Source: CATQHP01 sp965205595
GTDB taxonomy: Bacteria > Acidobacteriota > Terriglobia > Bryobacterales > UBA6623
Assembly: GCA_965205595.1 (NCBI GenBank)
Contig: CBDBHI010000071.1
Span: 89,826-153,825, forward strand
Direction: 5' to 3'
Length of the DNA stretch: 64,000 nt
Below the pieces are notes generated by a model. It was not told the DNA's origin and ran no database searches. It was given only the letters and a program-made list of their open reading frames with translations. Positions 1 to 8,094 of this stretch are shown piece after piece (within the stretch, counting starts at the first letter, position 1; each line of letters starts with the position of its first letter). Both the position numbers and the translations under genes were made by a program.

Positions 1-28
1 TTCCTCCCCAGGCAGCAACCAATCCGGT

Positions 29-934
29 CTAGGGCTCGACAATTGGGGTGAATCGTTGGGCCCGCAAGTTCAGAATTTCCGCCACGTACATCGCTCCATT
101 CGAGTCGAGCGCCAGATGATGGGGAAACCGAAATTTTCCAGGTGAACTGCCCGGCCCACCTAGCGACCCCAGGATTTTCCCTTCGAGATCAAGTTTGAGA
201 ACCCGGTCGTTGTAACCGTCTGACATGAACAGCCCATCGTCGGTCATAAATAGGCCCCAGGGCGAACCAACATGGGTCCAGGCCTTCAGGAAGCGCCCGT
301 CGGAATTGAAAATTTGAATCCGGTAATTCTCGCGGTCGGCGACCTAGACCAGCCCGTCTTTGTCTAGCGTGATCGAGTGCGGAATATTAAACTCACCCGG
401 GTTGACGCCCTTCTTGCCCCAGGCCGTAAGAAAATTGCCGTCTTTGTCGAATTTGGCGATGCGTGAGTTTCCATAGCCGTCCGACACGTAGATATCGCCG
501 TTCGGCGCGATAAAGCAGTCAGTCGGCTTGTCAAATAGTACGGGGGATTCGCCGGCGCTCCCGCGCGTGCCCAGGATCATCTTGACTCGGCCGTCGGTGT
601 CCATCTTCGCCACGAAGTTCGACCCGTTGTCGACGGTCCAAAGGTTGCCTTCATGGTCGATAGTTAGTCCGTGAGCGTTGGTGAATAGGTCCTTTCCAAA
701 CTCGCGAACGAAGCGCCCGCGGCGATCGAATACCTGGATGGGATTGGTTCCGCGATGAAAAACATAGACGTTGTCGTCACCATCAACGGCGACTGATGCC
801 GCGGCGAGCAAATGCGTGCCCGCCGGCAACTGCGGCCAAGTGGCATCCAGTTCGTACTTGAGCTTCGGATAATTGTCGGCAGCGAATGCTACGGCCAGGA
901 CTGCCAAAGTTAGAAGGATTGACTTGCGAATCAT
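29..934 (-). pseudogene. NHL/6-bladed beta-propeller secreted protein, interrupted by an in-frame amber codon
   Basis: The first 18 or so residues (MIRKSILLTLAVLAVAFA) form a signal peptide, so I start at the ATG ending at 934 rather than at a longer upstream form. The rest is a run of NHL-like blades (VYVFHRGTNPIQVFDRRG, IYVSDGYGNSRIAKFD, LFMSDGYNDRVLKLDLEG), as in extracytoplasmic peptidyl-glycine-lyase-like or generic six-bladed propellers. At 344-346 the minus strand reads ...DGLV-TAG-VADRENYRIQIF... The frame stays open after the TAG for about 104 more codons, covering two more blades. A single TAC to TAG change explains it, because VYVAD is the expected blade motif. Either the gene is a nonsense pseudogene or there is a base error. 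Exact function unknown. Confidence 0.7.
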
Positions 935-965
935 GCTAGAAGCTATCGTATGCCTGCGGGCGTGA

Positions 966-2077
966 TTAGTCAATTAGCCGCTCGGCGACCAGTTTGCCAT
1001 AGGGTGGAATCGCTGGTTCACGTTCGTGATTCCAGCGGCGGCGTTCGACGCGCCAGCGAAGAATGTGTTCGGCTGCCGGCAATCCGTCGTTTAGTTCATT
1101 GCGGCAAGCATTCAAAAAGGCCCCGGCATTGGCCAACCCAGTGGCGTCAATCGCTTTGGGAACGACATGGATGTACGGATTGTGCGAAGGAGCGGGGAAG
1201 CAGTCCGCATAGGGCGCCAGGATCCAGCCATCGGTCGCGTGCTCCGCCCAGACCCGCTCGTAGGTGACCTCGTGAGATGTCTTGGACCCGGCGTACATCT
1301 TCCATGAGCTGATCGGATAGTACTCCACATGGGCTAGCCATCCGACCGTCAACGTGGCGCTGGCAACAAACACACGCAGTGCAAATCCTTCGTGAGAACA
1401 CCTATCCGCCTTGCGAGCGTGACTGCGTACGCCATAAAAGACTAGCTGCATAAACACGGCGTCAATGAAAATGAAGTCTTGCAGCAAAAGAATGCCCAGA
1501 TGGAGCCCAATCACAAGCAGCGGAAGCACCTGGCGGGCTGCTCTGGAAAACAACACAGAAACGAAGCAAAGCTCTAGCGAGAGGGTAAACAGGCCAATTG
1601 CTGCGAATATTGCGTCCGGGGCGTCGACAAGCAGCAAGCCGAGGTCCCAGTTCAGCAAGCCGTCTGAGAGCGTATCGCGAAATATTTTGCCTCGAAGATT
1701 GTCGGGCCACCACCAGCTCAACCCCGCCCCCCTGAGCTTGCTGAGCCCAGCCAAAAAGTAGGGCAGCGCGACGACGATCCAACAGAGATAGCGCGACCAC
1801 CCATACACGTCGGTCGACTTTAGAGTGGTGCGCCGGGCCGCGCAATCGAACGACCAGGCGTCCGCGCAAGGTGCGAGAGAAACGGCCACGAGCACGTAGA
1901 TACCGATCAAACACTGATGAAAGAAGTACGTATAGTGCCAAAAGATTCCGACGTAAACCAGGGTCGAGAGCGCCGCTAGAGGCATTGAGACGCGAGCGCG
2001 CCAACCCACAGCCCCAAGCAGCAACAGAACACCCGTGGCGACTTGGAAACACCCCAGTGCGAAAGCGGTCGACAGGA
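966..2077 (-). pseudogene. HTTM-family membrane protein, 3' part (C-terminal about 370 residues), split by IS21 element
   Basis: Multi-pass membrane protein of the HTTM family (horizontally transferred transmembrane domain, related to vitamin-K-dependent gamma-carboxylase). Visible family features are several hydrophobic helices, a YTYFFHQCLIGIYVLV segment, the PYFLAGLSKL motif and a soluble C-terminal region. Bacterial HTTM proteins have no settled function. The coding sequence enters from the IS21 element at 2077; its 5' part lies at 4632-4914. Joining both parts with one copy of the 6-bp duplication gives one open frame of about 462 codons (...GFSSFL-STAFALGCFQ...), a usual length for the family. 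The insertion is therefore recent or at least undecayed. The product is presumably lost. Confidence 0.75.
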
Positions 2078-2084
2078 TGTCAAG

Positions 2085-2128
2085 GGCGGAGTAAATTTGG
2101 ACCACTTCGGCGGAGCAAAAGTAGACCA
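2085..2128 (+). repeat. IS21 element A left terminal repeats L1 and L2
   Basis: Two direct copies of a 20-bp unit lie at 2085-2104 (GGCGGAGTAAATTTGGACCA) and 2109-2128 (GGCGGAGCAAAAGTAGACCA). The inverted counterparts are R2 at 4558-4577 and R1 at 4605-4624. Multiple terminal repeats bound by IstA are characteristic of IS21 elements. Confidence 0.8.
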
Positions 2129-2144
2129 GTTGGTGAAGGGGTAG

Positions 2145-2229
2145 CGGTTTTCGTGGGACGGCTGGAACGGAGCCTGCGGTCGCCCTTTAGGGCGGCCCAG
2201 GCGTAGTGGAGGCCGTCCCACGAAAACCG
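2145..2229. terminator. 18-bp perfect inverted repeat downstream of istB in IS21 element A
   Basis: Arms at 2145-2162 and 2212-2229 are perfectly complementary (CGGTTTTCGTGGGACGGC and its complement) around a 49-base GC-rich centre. The structure sits between the istB stop (2247) and the L2 repeat. It may stop transcription leaving istB or shield the element from outside transcription. It lacks the U-tract of a classical intrinsic terminator, so the role is inferred. IS21 element B has a comparable hairpin at the same relative place. Confidence 0.5.
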
Positions 2230-2246
2230 GGCGAGTGGCCGGTGGG

Positions 2247-3008
2247 TCAGCCCAAAGAGTGAGCCCGCTTCTTCTTGCTCTGGATCAGACGGAAGCTTTC
2301 GCCGTTCAGCTCTAGAATATGAACGTGGTGCGTGAGGCGATCGAGCAGGGCGCCGGTCAGCCGCTCGGAGCCGAAGACCTCCGTCCATTCGTTAAACGGC
2401 AGATTCGAGGTGACCAGCGTCGAGCCCTGTTCGTAGCGCTGGGAAAACACTTCGAACAATAACTCCGCTCCGGTCTTCGATAGCGGCACGTAGCCCAGTT
2501 CATCGACGATCAGCAGATCCTGCTTGGCCAACTGCTTTTGACATCGCAGCAAGCGCCGTTCATCTCGGGCTTCGAGCAGCTCATTGACCAGTGCCGCCGC
2601 TGTTGTGAAGCGTGTTCGATAGCCGCGCTGACAAGCCGCCAGTCCCAACGCCAAGCCGATGTGCGTTTTGCCCGTGCCGGAATTACCCAGTGCCGGCACG
2701 TTTTCGCGGCGGTCGATAAACTCACAGCGCGCCAGTTCCAGCACCAGCTTCTTGTTCAACGCCGGCAAGGACGGGAAGTCGAAAGTGTCCAGACTCTTGG
2801 TCACGGGAAACTTCGCGGCCTTGCTGCGGCGCTCGGTGGCCCGCTGTTCACGGTCGAGCAGTTCCAGCTCGCAGAGTTGTTGCAGGAAGCTCCTCGAATC
2901 CAAGCTCTCGGCGGCGCATTGCCGCGCCAGTTTGTCGTACTCGCGCAGGAAGGTTGGCAGCCGCAACGCTTTCAAATGCGCTTCGAGCAGAAGTTTCGAC
3001 CTCGCCAT
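2247..3008 (-). CDS. istB: IS21-family transposition helper ATPase IstB (element A)
   Basis: 253-residue AAA+ helper that assists IstA in target-site handling. Start MARSKLLLEAHLKAL; Walker A GNSGTGKTH near residue 104; Walker B LLIVDELGYVPL; sensor-region STLVTSNLPFNEW. Its ATG overlaps the istA stop (TAATG, 3006-3010), the usual translational coupling. A longer in-frame extension upstream exists but lies within istA and is not credible. The protein looks intact. Confidence 0.88.
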   Translation of the reverse strand: MARSKLLLEAHLKALRLPTFLREYDKLARQCAAESLDSRSFLQQLCELELLDREQRATERRSKAAKFPVTKSLDTFDFPSLPALNKKLVLELARCEFIDRRENVPALGNSGTGKTHIGLALGLAACQRGYRTRFTTAAALVNELLEARDERRLLRCQKQLAKQDLLIVDELGYVPLSKTGAELLFEVFSQRYEQGSTLVTSNLPFNEWTEVFGSERLTGALLDRLTHHVHILELNGESFRLIQSKKKRAHSLG

Positions 3009-4507
3009 TACCCCCCTCCTTGTGCCGGCAGTGCCAAATAGTCCGCAGCGGAGGTTTGCTCCACCTGGGCTGCCGGCAGGTGCGGATACTTCGTCAAGTC
3101 CAAGCGCGGCGGCCGTTGCTCGATGCGGCACAGCACTAAGTGCCTGACTGCATCCAAGCCAATCGCTCCCAACTCGCAGGCTTGGCGCACCGCCGCGGCA
3201 ACGTGCTCGAATCGGAAGTCCTCCAGTCATCGCAATACCCGCACGTACTCGCGCTTGCCTGGCTTTCCCAACCGTGCCTCGAGCAAACGTCTCAAGCACG
3301 GGAACTGTTCGGGCAGCTCCCAGCCCGCCAACGGGGCCGCTTGATCGAGCGCGTTGGTCTTGCGTTCCAGCAGTGCTAGGTAATGCAGCGGATCGAAGAT
3401 CAACTCTTCGCGTTCGTAACTGCGCCGGTGGCGCGCGATCTCTTCGCTGCCACAACAGATCACGATTTCATCGACGTAGCCTTTCAGCAACACCTGGCGA
3501 TGTCCGTAGCGTGTGGGCACCGAGTAGTCGTTGGCGCGATAGCGCACCAATGACAGCGACGTCACCCGCGTGGTGCGTTTGTCGCAGGCGTCATAGGGCG
3601 TGGGCGGCAAGGGCAACAACGCTTGGCGGTCACGCTTGAAACGTTCCTCAATCGTTTCGGTGTGCCGCCGCAAGCGCCGCTTACGATTGTTGAGGCACTG
3701 CGCTTCGAGCTGCTCGTTGAACGCTTCCCAGCTTGGAAACCTTGGCGCCGGCACCATGAAGTTCCGCCGGGCATAACCGACCAGTCCTTCCACCTTTCCC
3801 TTGTCGTTGCCTTTGCCCGGACGCCCGAAACGATCGGAGAATAAATAGTGCGACTGCAGTTCACTGAACACCCTGGTCCGCTTGCGCCTGCCGTCGCCCA
3901 GAATCCTCGCCAGCGCCAAGGTCGTGTTGTCGTAGAGGATGCTGCGTGGCACGCCGCCGAAGTACCGAAACGCTGCGTTGTGCCCCTCGCAAAACGCTTC
4001 CGTCGTCGCGGCCGGGAAAGCTTTTACGAAAGCGTCATCGCTAGGCGGCAGATCGACCACCAAGTAGTGCGCCTTGCGCTGTACGCCGTCAATGACCACC
4101 AGAGCTTCACCGCAGTCGGCCTGGGCATCGCCCGCCGGATGCACCAGCGGCACGAACATCTCTTGCCCGCCGAGCTTCTTGTCGCGAACATAGTCCTTGA
4201 CGATCGTGTAACCGCCGGTGAAATCGTACTCGTCGCGCAAGCGGTCGAAGATGCGTTTTGCGGTGTGGCGTTGTTTCTTCGGACGTTCCTGATCGTCGAT
4301 GAGGATCTGATCGACGATTCCGGTGAAGGGATCCAGCTTCGGCCTCTGCGCTGGTTGGCGCCGCCGATAGCCCGGCGGAGTGGCGTAGCGCAACATCTTG
4401 CGCACCGTCCCTCGCGCCAGGCCAAACCGTTTGGCGGCCTCGCGCTCACTGAGCCCTTCGACAAAGACACTGCGCCGTACTTGAGCGTATAGCTCCACGC
4501 GATACAT
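3008..4507 (-). pseudogene. istA: IS21-family transposase IstA (element A), interrupted by in-frame opal codon
   Basis: DDE transposase of about 500 codons: N-terminal helix-turn-helix (SEREAAKRFGLARGTVRKML), then the catalytic core with D in DAQADCGEAL, D in SILYDNTTLAL and E in NDKGKVEGLVGYARRNF. The frame hits TGA at 3227-3229 after YVRVLR, then stays open for 72 further residues (LEDFRFEHVAAAVRQACELG...YLALPAQGGG) that match the normal IstA C-terminus and end by overlapping istB. The gene thus has one premature stop about 73 codons from its end. Start taken at MYRVELYAQVRRS; the ribosome-binding site is not convincing there. Confidence 0.8.
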
Positions 4508-4557
4508 CCCTCTCGTGTCCCACAAACACCACAGGAATGTTCGCTGGACCACTCGGA

Positions 4558-4624
4558 CGGTCTACTTTTACTCCGCCCAAAAGCAGCTTCGATTCGCCGC
4601 TCTATGGTCTAGTTTCGCTCCGCC
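4558..4624 (-). repeat. IS21 element A right terminal repeats R1 and R2
   Basis: Inverted copies of the left-end unit lie at 4558-4577 (minus strand GGCGGAGTAAAAGTAGACCG) and 4605-4624 (minus strand GGCGGAGCGAAACTAGACCA). The pair spacing here (27 bp between units) is wider than at the left end (4 bp). Confidence 0.8.
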
Positions 4625-4631
4625 GTTCTCA

Positions 4632-4914
4632 ACAGGAACGACGAAAAGCCAGGAACCTGACCGAGCAAGCTGATCAGCCCCATTGGAACCAGTAGCTCTC
4701 GCGGCAGCCGCGCAGTCGACGAGAGGTCGCTACTGAGCACGTAGCCCAGCATTACCAGGCAAGCGAGTATCCGTATCGCCGCAAGTGACTGGGCGCTCGC
4801 GGGCGGCACGAAACGCCTCGCAAACTCGCGCGGGCGATACGCCGCGAACACGAAGACTGCGAGTAGCGGAAGCACCAAGCATTCCGCCGGGCTGAGACCA
4901 GCCATCCGAAACAC
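4632..4914 (-). pseudogene. HTTM-family membrane protein, 5' part
   Basis: N-terminal part of the HTTM gene: two or more hydrophobic stretches (CLVLPLLAVFVFAAYRP, LAAIRILACLVMLGYVLSS) ending at ...GQVPGFSSFL where the IS21 element enters. It continues in frame at 2077. Its start lies 6 bases downstream of the histidine-kinase stop (4921), so the two genes were probably co-transcribed. Confidence 0.75.
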
Positions 4915-4920
4915 TGAAAA

Positions 4921-5504
4921 CTACGCCGCCGCTTGGCGGCTTTGTCCCCGGCTGAAGCGGACGACCGCGACAGTGCCCTGGCCGGGCGAGCTCTCTATGC
5001 GGAGTTCAGCCCCCATACGGTCCGTTAGGCGTCGCACCAGGGAAAGGCCGACCCCCAGTCCAAGTTCGCTATCGGTTCCCGGTTTGCTCTCAAGCGGCGA
5101 GCGGCTGCGGACGATCCCCAGCTGTTTGGAGTCCATTCCAGAACCGAAGTCTCGAACCCAAATCTCCACCGCGTCAGCAACTTGGCGCACCCGCAACTCG
5201 ACCACAGCGCCCCTTCTTGAACACTTGTATGCGTTAAGGACTAGATTGTTGATGATCACGCGGACCGCATCAGGATCAGCCGGTACCGCCGGGCACGTCT
5301 CAAATTGCGTTTCAAGCTTCAAGCCCTTATTTGAGAGGACGGGAGCCAGATCGTCAGCGCACTCCTCGGCGATACCGGCCAGATCGATTTCGTCGGATCT
5401 CATGATTGACGAGTCCTCCGACGACTGCGCCCAAGATAGCAATTTTTCGAGTTGATTCTTGAGCCGTGAGGCCATCTGAGCGAAACGGCCGGACAGCTCG
5501 TGAG
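4921..5504 (-). pseudogene. TPR-sensor histidine kinase, 3' part (ATPase domain)
   Basis: Carries the end of the dimerisation helix (ELSGRFAQMASRLKNQ) and a HATPase_c domain: N box INNLVLNAYKCS, G1 box VRDFGSGMD, G2 box GLGVGLSLVRRL, and GQGTVAVVRF at the end. The 5' part (signal peptide, TPR repeats, membrane helix, H box) lies at 8095-9705, beyond IS21 element B. An internal ATG at 5475 could in principle start a 184-residue orphan ATPase domain, but nothing shows that it is translated. Confidence 0.75.
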
Positions 5505-5606
5505 TTTGGCATTCTGAATTGGCCCCTTTCGGCGCCCTGATTTGGCCCCCCTAGAACAATCAACGGATACTCTGTTTGCGGGAATCGCCCGCAACGGAGG
5601 AACGAA

Positions 5607-7139
5607 TTGGACTGGAGGAGCAAAGTGGAACTATTCGAAGAGATTCGACGCGAGTACGAATTCGGCGTGGGGACGATCAAGGGGGTGGCGCGCAAGCTGG
5701 GCGTGCACCGGCGGATGGTGCGCGAGGCGGTAGCCAGCGCGCTGCCGCCGCCGCGCAAGAAGCCGGCGCGACGGCGCGCCAAGCTGGCGCCGGCGGTGGG
5801 GTTCATCGACCGCATTCTCAAAGAGGACCGCAAGGCGCCGCGTAAGCAGCGTCACACGGCGCACCGTATCTGGAACCGGATACGGGAGGAAACCAGTTGC
5901 GAAGTGGCCGAGCGCACGGTGCGGCAGTACGTTCAAGAGCGCAAGCGCGAGTTGGGATTGGAGAAGCGCGAGACGTTCGTGCCGCAAAGCTACGACTGGG
6001 GCCAAGAAGCGCAGGTGGACTGGTACGAGTCGTGGGCCGAGATGGACGGCGAGCGCGTGAAGCTGCAAGTGTTCACGATGCGCTCGATGGCGAGCGGCGC
6101 GGCCTTTCATCGCGCCTATCGGCGCGCGACGCAGCAGGCGTTTCTGGAAGCGCACGAGTTGGCCTTGGCCTACTTTGGCGGGGTGTTTCGGACATTGAGG
6201 TACGATAATCTCTCTTCGGCGGTGAAGCGGATTCTGCGCGGCGCGCGACGCGAGGAGACGGCGCGCTTCGTGGCTTTTCGTTCGCATTGGCGCTTCGCCT
6301 CCGAGTTCTGCACGCCGGGGAAAGGCAACGAGAAAGGGGGCGTGGAAGGCGAGGTGAGACGTTACCGCCGCAACCACTGGGTGCCGCTGCCTGAAGCCAA
6401 GACGCTGGACGAGCTCAACAGCAAGCTGCTCGAAGGCTGCCGCGAAGACGAAGCGCGCACGGTCGCCGGACGGGCGCAAACGGTCGGCGAGGGAATGCTG
6501 ATCGAACGCGAGCGGCTGTTGGGGTTGGCGGCGGAAGGCTTTGAGATCGAAGTGTCGAGCTTCCCGAAGGTTGACGCGACAGGCTGCGTCAAGGTGCGCA
6601 CGAACTTCTACTCGACGCCGCTGCGTCCGGGAACCAGGGCGCAGGCGAAGATCTACGCCGAGTCGGTCGAGGTCTGGCACGAAGGTCGTCGCATCGCGCG
6701 ACATGAGCGCAGCTACTCTCGGCAGCAGAAGATCTTTAATTTGGAGCATTACCTCGACGTATTGGCCCACAAGCCGGGAGCGCTGGCGGGCTCGACGCCG
6801 CTGGAACAATGGCGCCAAGCCGGGCGTTGGCCGGCGAGCTACGACACGTTATGGGCGAAGTTGATCCAGCGCCATGACAAGCAAGCGGGGACGCAACAGA
6901 TGATCGAGCTGTTGCAAGAGGGCAAACGCCACGGTTGGGACAAGCTGAGCGAGGCGATCGAGAAAGCGCTCGAGTGCGGCTGCTGCGATCAGGCGGCGGT
7001 GCGTTACTTGCTGACCTCGCAGTGCCTCGAACGGCTAGCTCAGCCGCCGCTGGTGGCGCCGGAGCTGGAACGCTTTGAGCGGCCCTTGCCGACGCTGACG
7101 AACTACGATCAGTTGCTGGCGGCGGAGGCGGTGCAATGA
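5607..7139 (+). CDS. istA: IS21-family transposase IstA (element B)
   Basis: 510-residue DDE transposase. TTG start preceded by GGAGGA 7 bases upstream. N-terminal helix-turn-helix around residues 18-40 (GTIKGVARKLGVHRRMVREA). Catalytic residues in AQVDWYES (D), TLRYDNLSS (D) and KGGVEGEVRRYRRNH (E). C-terminal region YSTPLRPG...HERSYSRQQ is the typical IstA beta domain. It ends with an ATGA overlap to istB. Complete and apparently functional. Confidence 0.9.
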   Translation: MDWRSKVELFEEIRREYEFGVGTIKGVARKLGVHRRMVREAVASALPPPRKKPARRRAKLAPAVGFIDRILKEDRKAPRKQRHTAHRIWNRIREETSCEVAERTVRQYVQERKRELGLEKRETFVPQSYDWGQEAQVDWYESWAEMDGERVKLQVFTMRSMASGAAFHRAYRRATQQAFLEAHELALAYFGGVFRTLRYDNLSSAVKRILRGARREETARFVAFRSHWRFASEFCTPGKGNEKGGVEGEVRRYRRNHWVPLPEAKTLDELNSKLLEGCREDEARTVAGRAQTVGEGMLIERERLLGLAAEGFEIEVSSFPKVDATGCVKVRTNFYSTPLRPGTRAQAKIYAESVEVWHEGRRIARHERSYSRQQKIFNLEHYLDVLAHKPGALAGSTPLEQWRQAGRWPASYDTLWAKLIQRHDKQAGTQQMIELLQEGKRHGWDKLSEAIEKALECGCCDQAAVRYLLTSQCLERLAQPPLVAPELERFERPLPTLTNYDQLLAAEAVQ

Positions 7140-7924
7140 GCGCCCGCAAATCCAGCGCCCCCAACGAAAGCCTGGCGGTGCAGGCCATCCAACAACAGTG
7201 CAAGCTGCTGCGGCTGGCGACGGTGGGCGCGCAATTCGAGACGTTGGCCAAACAAGCCATACGCGAGAGACAAACGCCGGTCGGCTATCTCGAAGCGCTG
7301 CTAAGCGCGGAGTTGGAAGAGCGCGAGCGACGTACGGTGGATCGTCGCTTACGCGAAGCGCGGCTGCCTCGCATGAAGACGCTCGAGGAGTTCGACTTCT
7401 CCGAGACGAAGGCGGTCTCGGCCCCGCAGCTAACCGAGTTGGCCGAAGGCGGCTACATCGAGAGTTCGGAACCGATCCTGTTTCTCGGCGATTGCGGCAC
7501 GGGCAAGACCCACCTGATGACGGGCCTGTGCGTGGCGGCCTGCCTGCAGAAACGGCGGGTGCGCTTCACCACGGCGTCGGCGCTGGTCAACGAACTCGTC
7601 GAAGCCAAGCAGCAAATGCAGCTGAGTCGAGTGCTCGCACGCTGGTCGCGCTACGAGCTGATCGCGATCGACGAAGTGGGTTACGTGCCGCTGGCGGAGG
7701 TGGGAGCAGAGTTCTTGTTCCAAGTCATCGCTGATCGCGCGGAAAAGGCGGCTCTAATGCTGACGACCAACCTGCCGTTCTCCGAGTGGACAAAGGTGAT
7801 TCCGAACGCTCGGCTATGTAAGGCGCTGTTGGATCGCATTACCGACCGCGCTCACATCATCGAGACGGGCGAGGAGTCCTACCGCTTTCGTAGGACGCTG
7901 GCGAAGAAGAAGCGAGGGCGGTAG
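7136..7924 (+). CDS. istB: IS21-family helper ATPase IstB (element B)
   Basis: 262-residue AAA+ helper ATPase: Walker A GDCGTGKTHLM near residue 120, Walker B LIAIDEVGYVPL, and ALMLTTNLPFSEW. Its ATG overlaps the istA stop by 4 bases, indicating coupled translation. It ends in KKKRGR, as IstB proteins commonly end in a basic tail. It looks intact. Confidence 0.9.
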   Translation: MSARKSSAPNESLAVQAIQQQCKLLRLATVGAQFETLAKQAIRERQTPVGYLEALLSAELEERERRTVDRRLREARLPRMKTLEEFDFSETKAVSAPQLTELAEGGYIESSEPILFLGDCGTGKTHLMTGLCVAACLQKRRVRFTTASALVNELVEAKQQMQLSRVLARWSRYELIAIDEVGYVPLAEVGAEFLFQVIADRAEKAALMLTTNLPFSEWTKVIPNARLCKALLDRITDRAHIIETGEESYRFRRTLAKKKRGR

Positions 7925-7936
7925 CAAGGAGGGCGC

Positions 7937-8005
7937 TCGTTTTTGGGGACATCGTCCTGCGCTTCGCCCTTCGGGCTCCGCTCCGGACCACGTCCCCAAA
8001 AACGA
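7937..8005. terminator. 14-bp inverted repeat downstream of istB in IS21 element B
   Basis: Arms TCGTTTTTGGGGAC (7937-7950) and its exact complement (7992-8005) enclose a GC-rich centre. It lies 12 bases after the istB stop and before the right terminal repeats, the same relative position as the hairpin of element A. Termination or insulation is inferred. Confidence 0.45.
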
Positions 8006-8094
8006 AAGGAGGTGACCTGAAATCAATGACTTAGAGGCCCGTTTACAGGGGGGCCAAAATAAACCGCCGAAGTGGGCCAAGTGAAGTTGCCAAA

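Larger units (their letters stand above)
2078..4631 (-). mobile_element. IS21-family insertion sequence (element A) inside the HTTM gene
   Basis: About 2.55 kb. It encodes istA and istB in the classic overlapping order and has the paired 20-bp terminal repeats of IS21 elements. A 6-bp direct repeat ACAGGA flanks it at 2072-2077 and 4632-4637, within the target-duplication range of the family. Removing the element and one repeat restores the HTTM reading frame, which fixes the boundaries to within a few bases. The right end could be placed 1-3 bases further out if TGT termini are required. IstA carries a nonsense codon (see its entry), so this copy is probably not autonomous. Confidence 0.85.
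5505..8094 (+). mobile_element. IS21-family insertion sequence (element B) inside the histidine kinase gene
   Basis: About 2.59 kb, unrelated in detail to element A and in the opposite orientation. It encodes istA (5607-7139) and istB (7136-7924). Ends share TTTGGCA at 5505-5511 and its complement TGCCAAA at 8088-8094. Each end has two internal repeats containing TTGGCCC (left 5519-5525 and 5542-5548 with flanks; right inverted at 8051-8080). I could not find a clear target duplication, and the exact number of kinase bases at each junction is uncertain. Confidence 0.8.

Noticed and set aside
3227..3229. TGA in istA read as selenocysteine
   Set aside because: The position is not a cysteine site in IstA and no redox function is involved; a plain nonsense change fits better.
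5631..6818. Minus-strand open frame of 395 codons opposite istA of element B
   Set aside because: Antisense shadow of the IstA gene; composition is arginine/leucine-rich with no family features.
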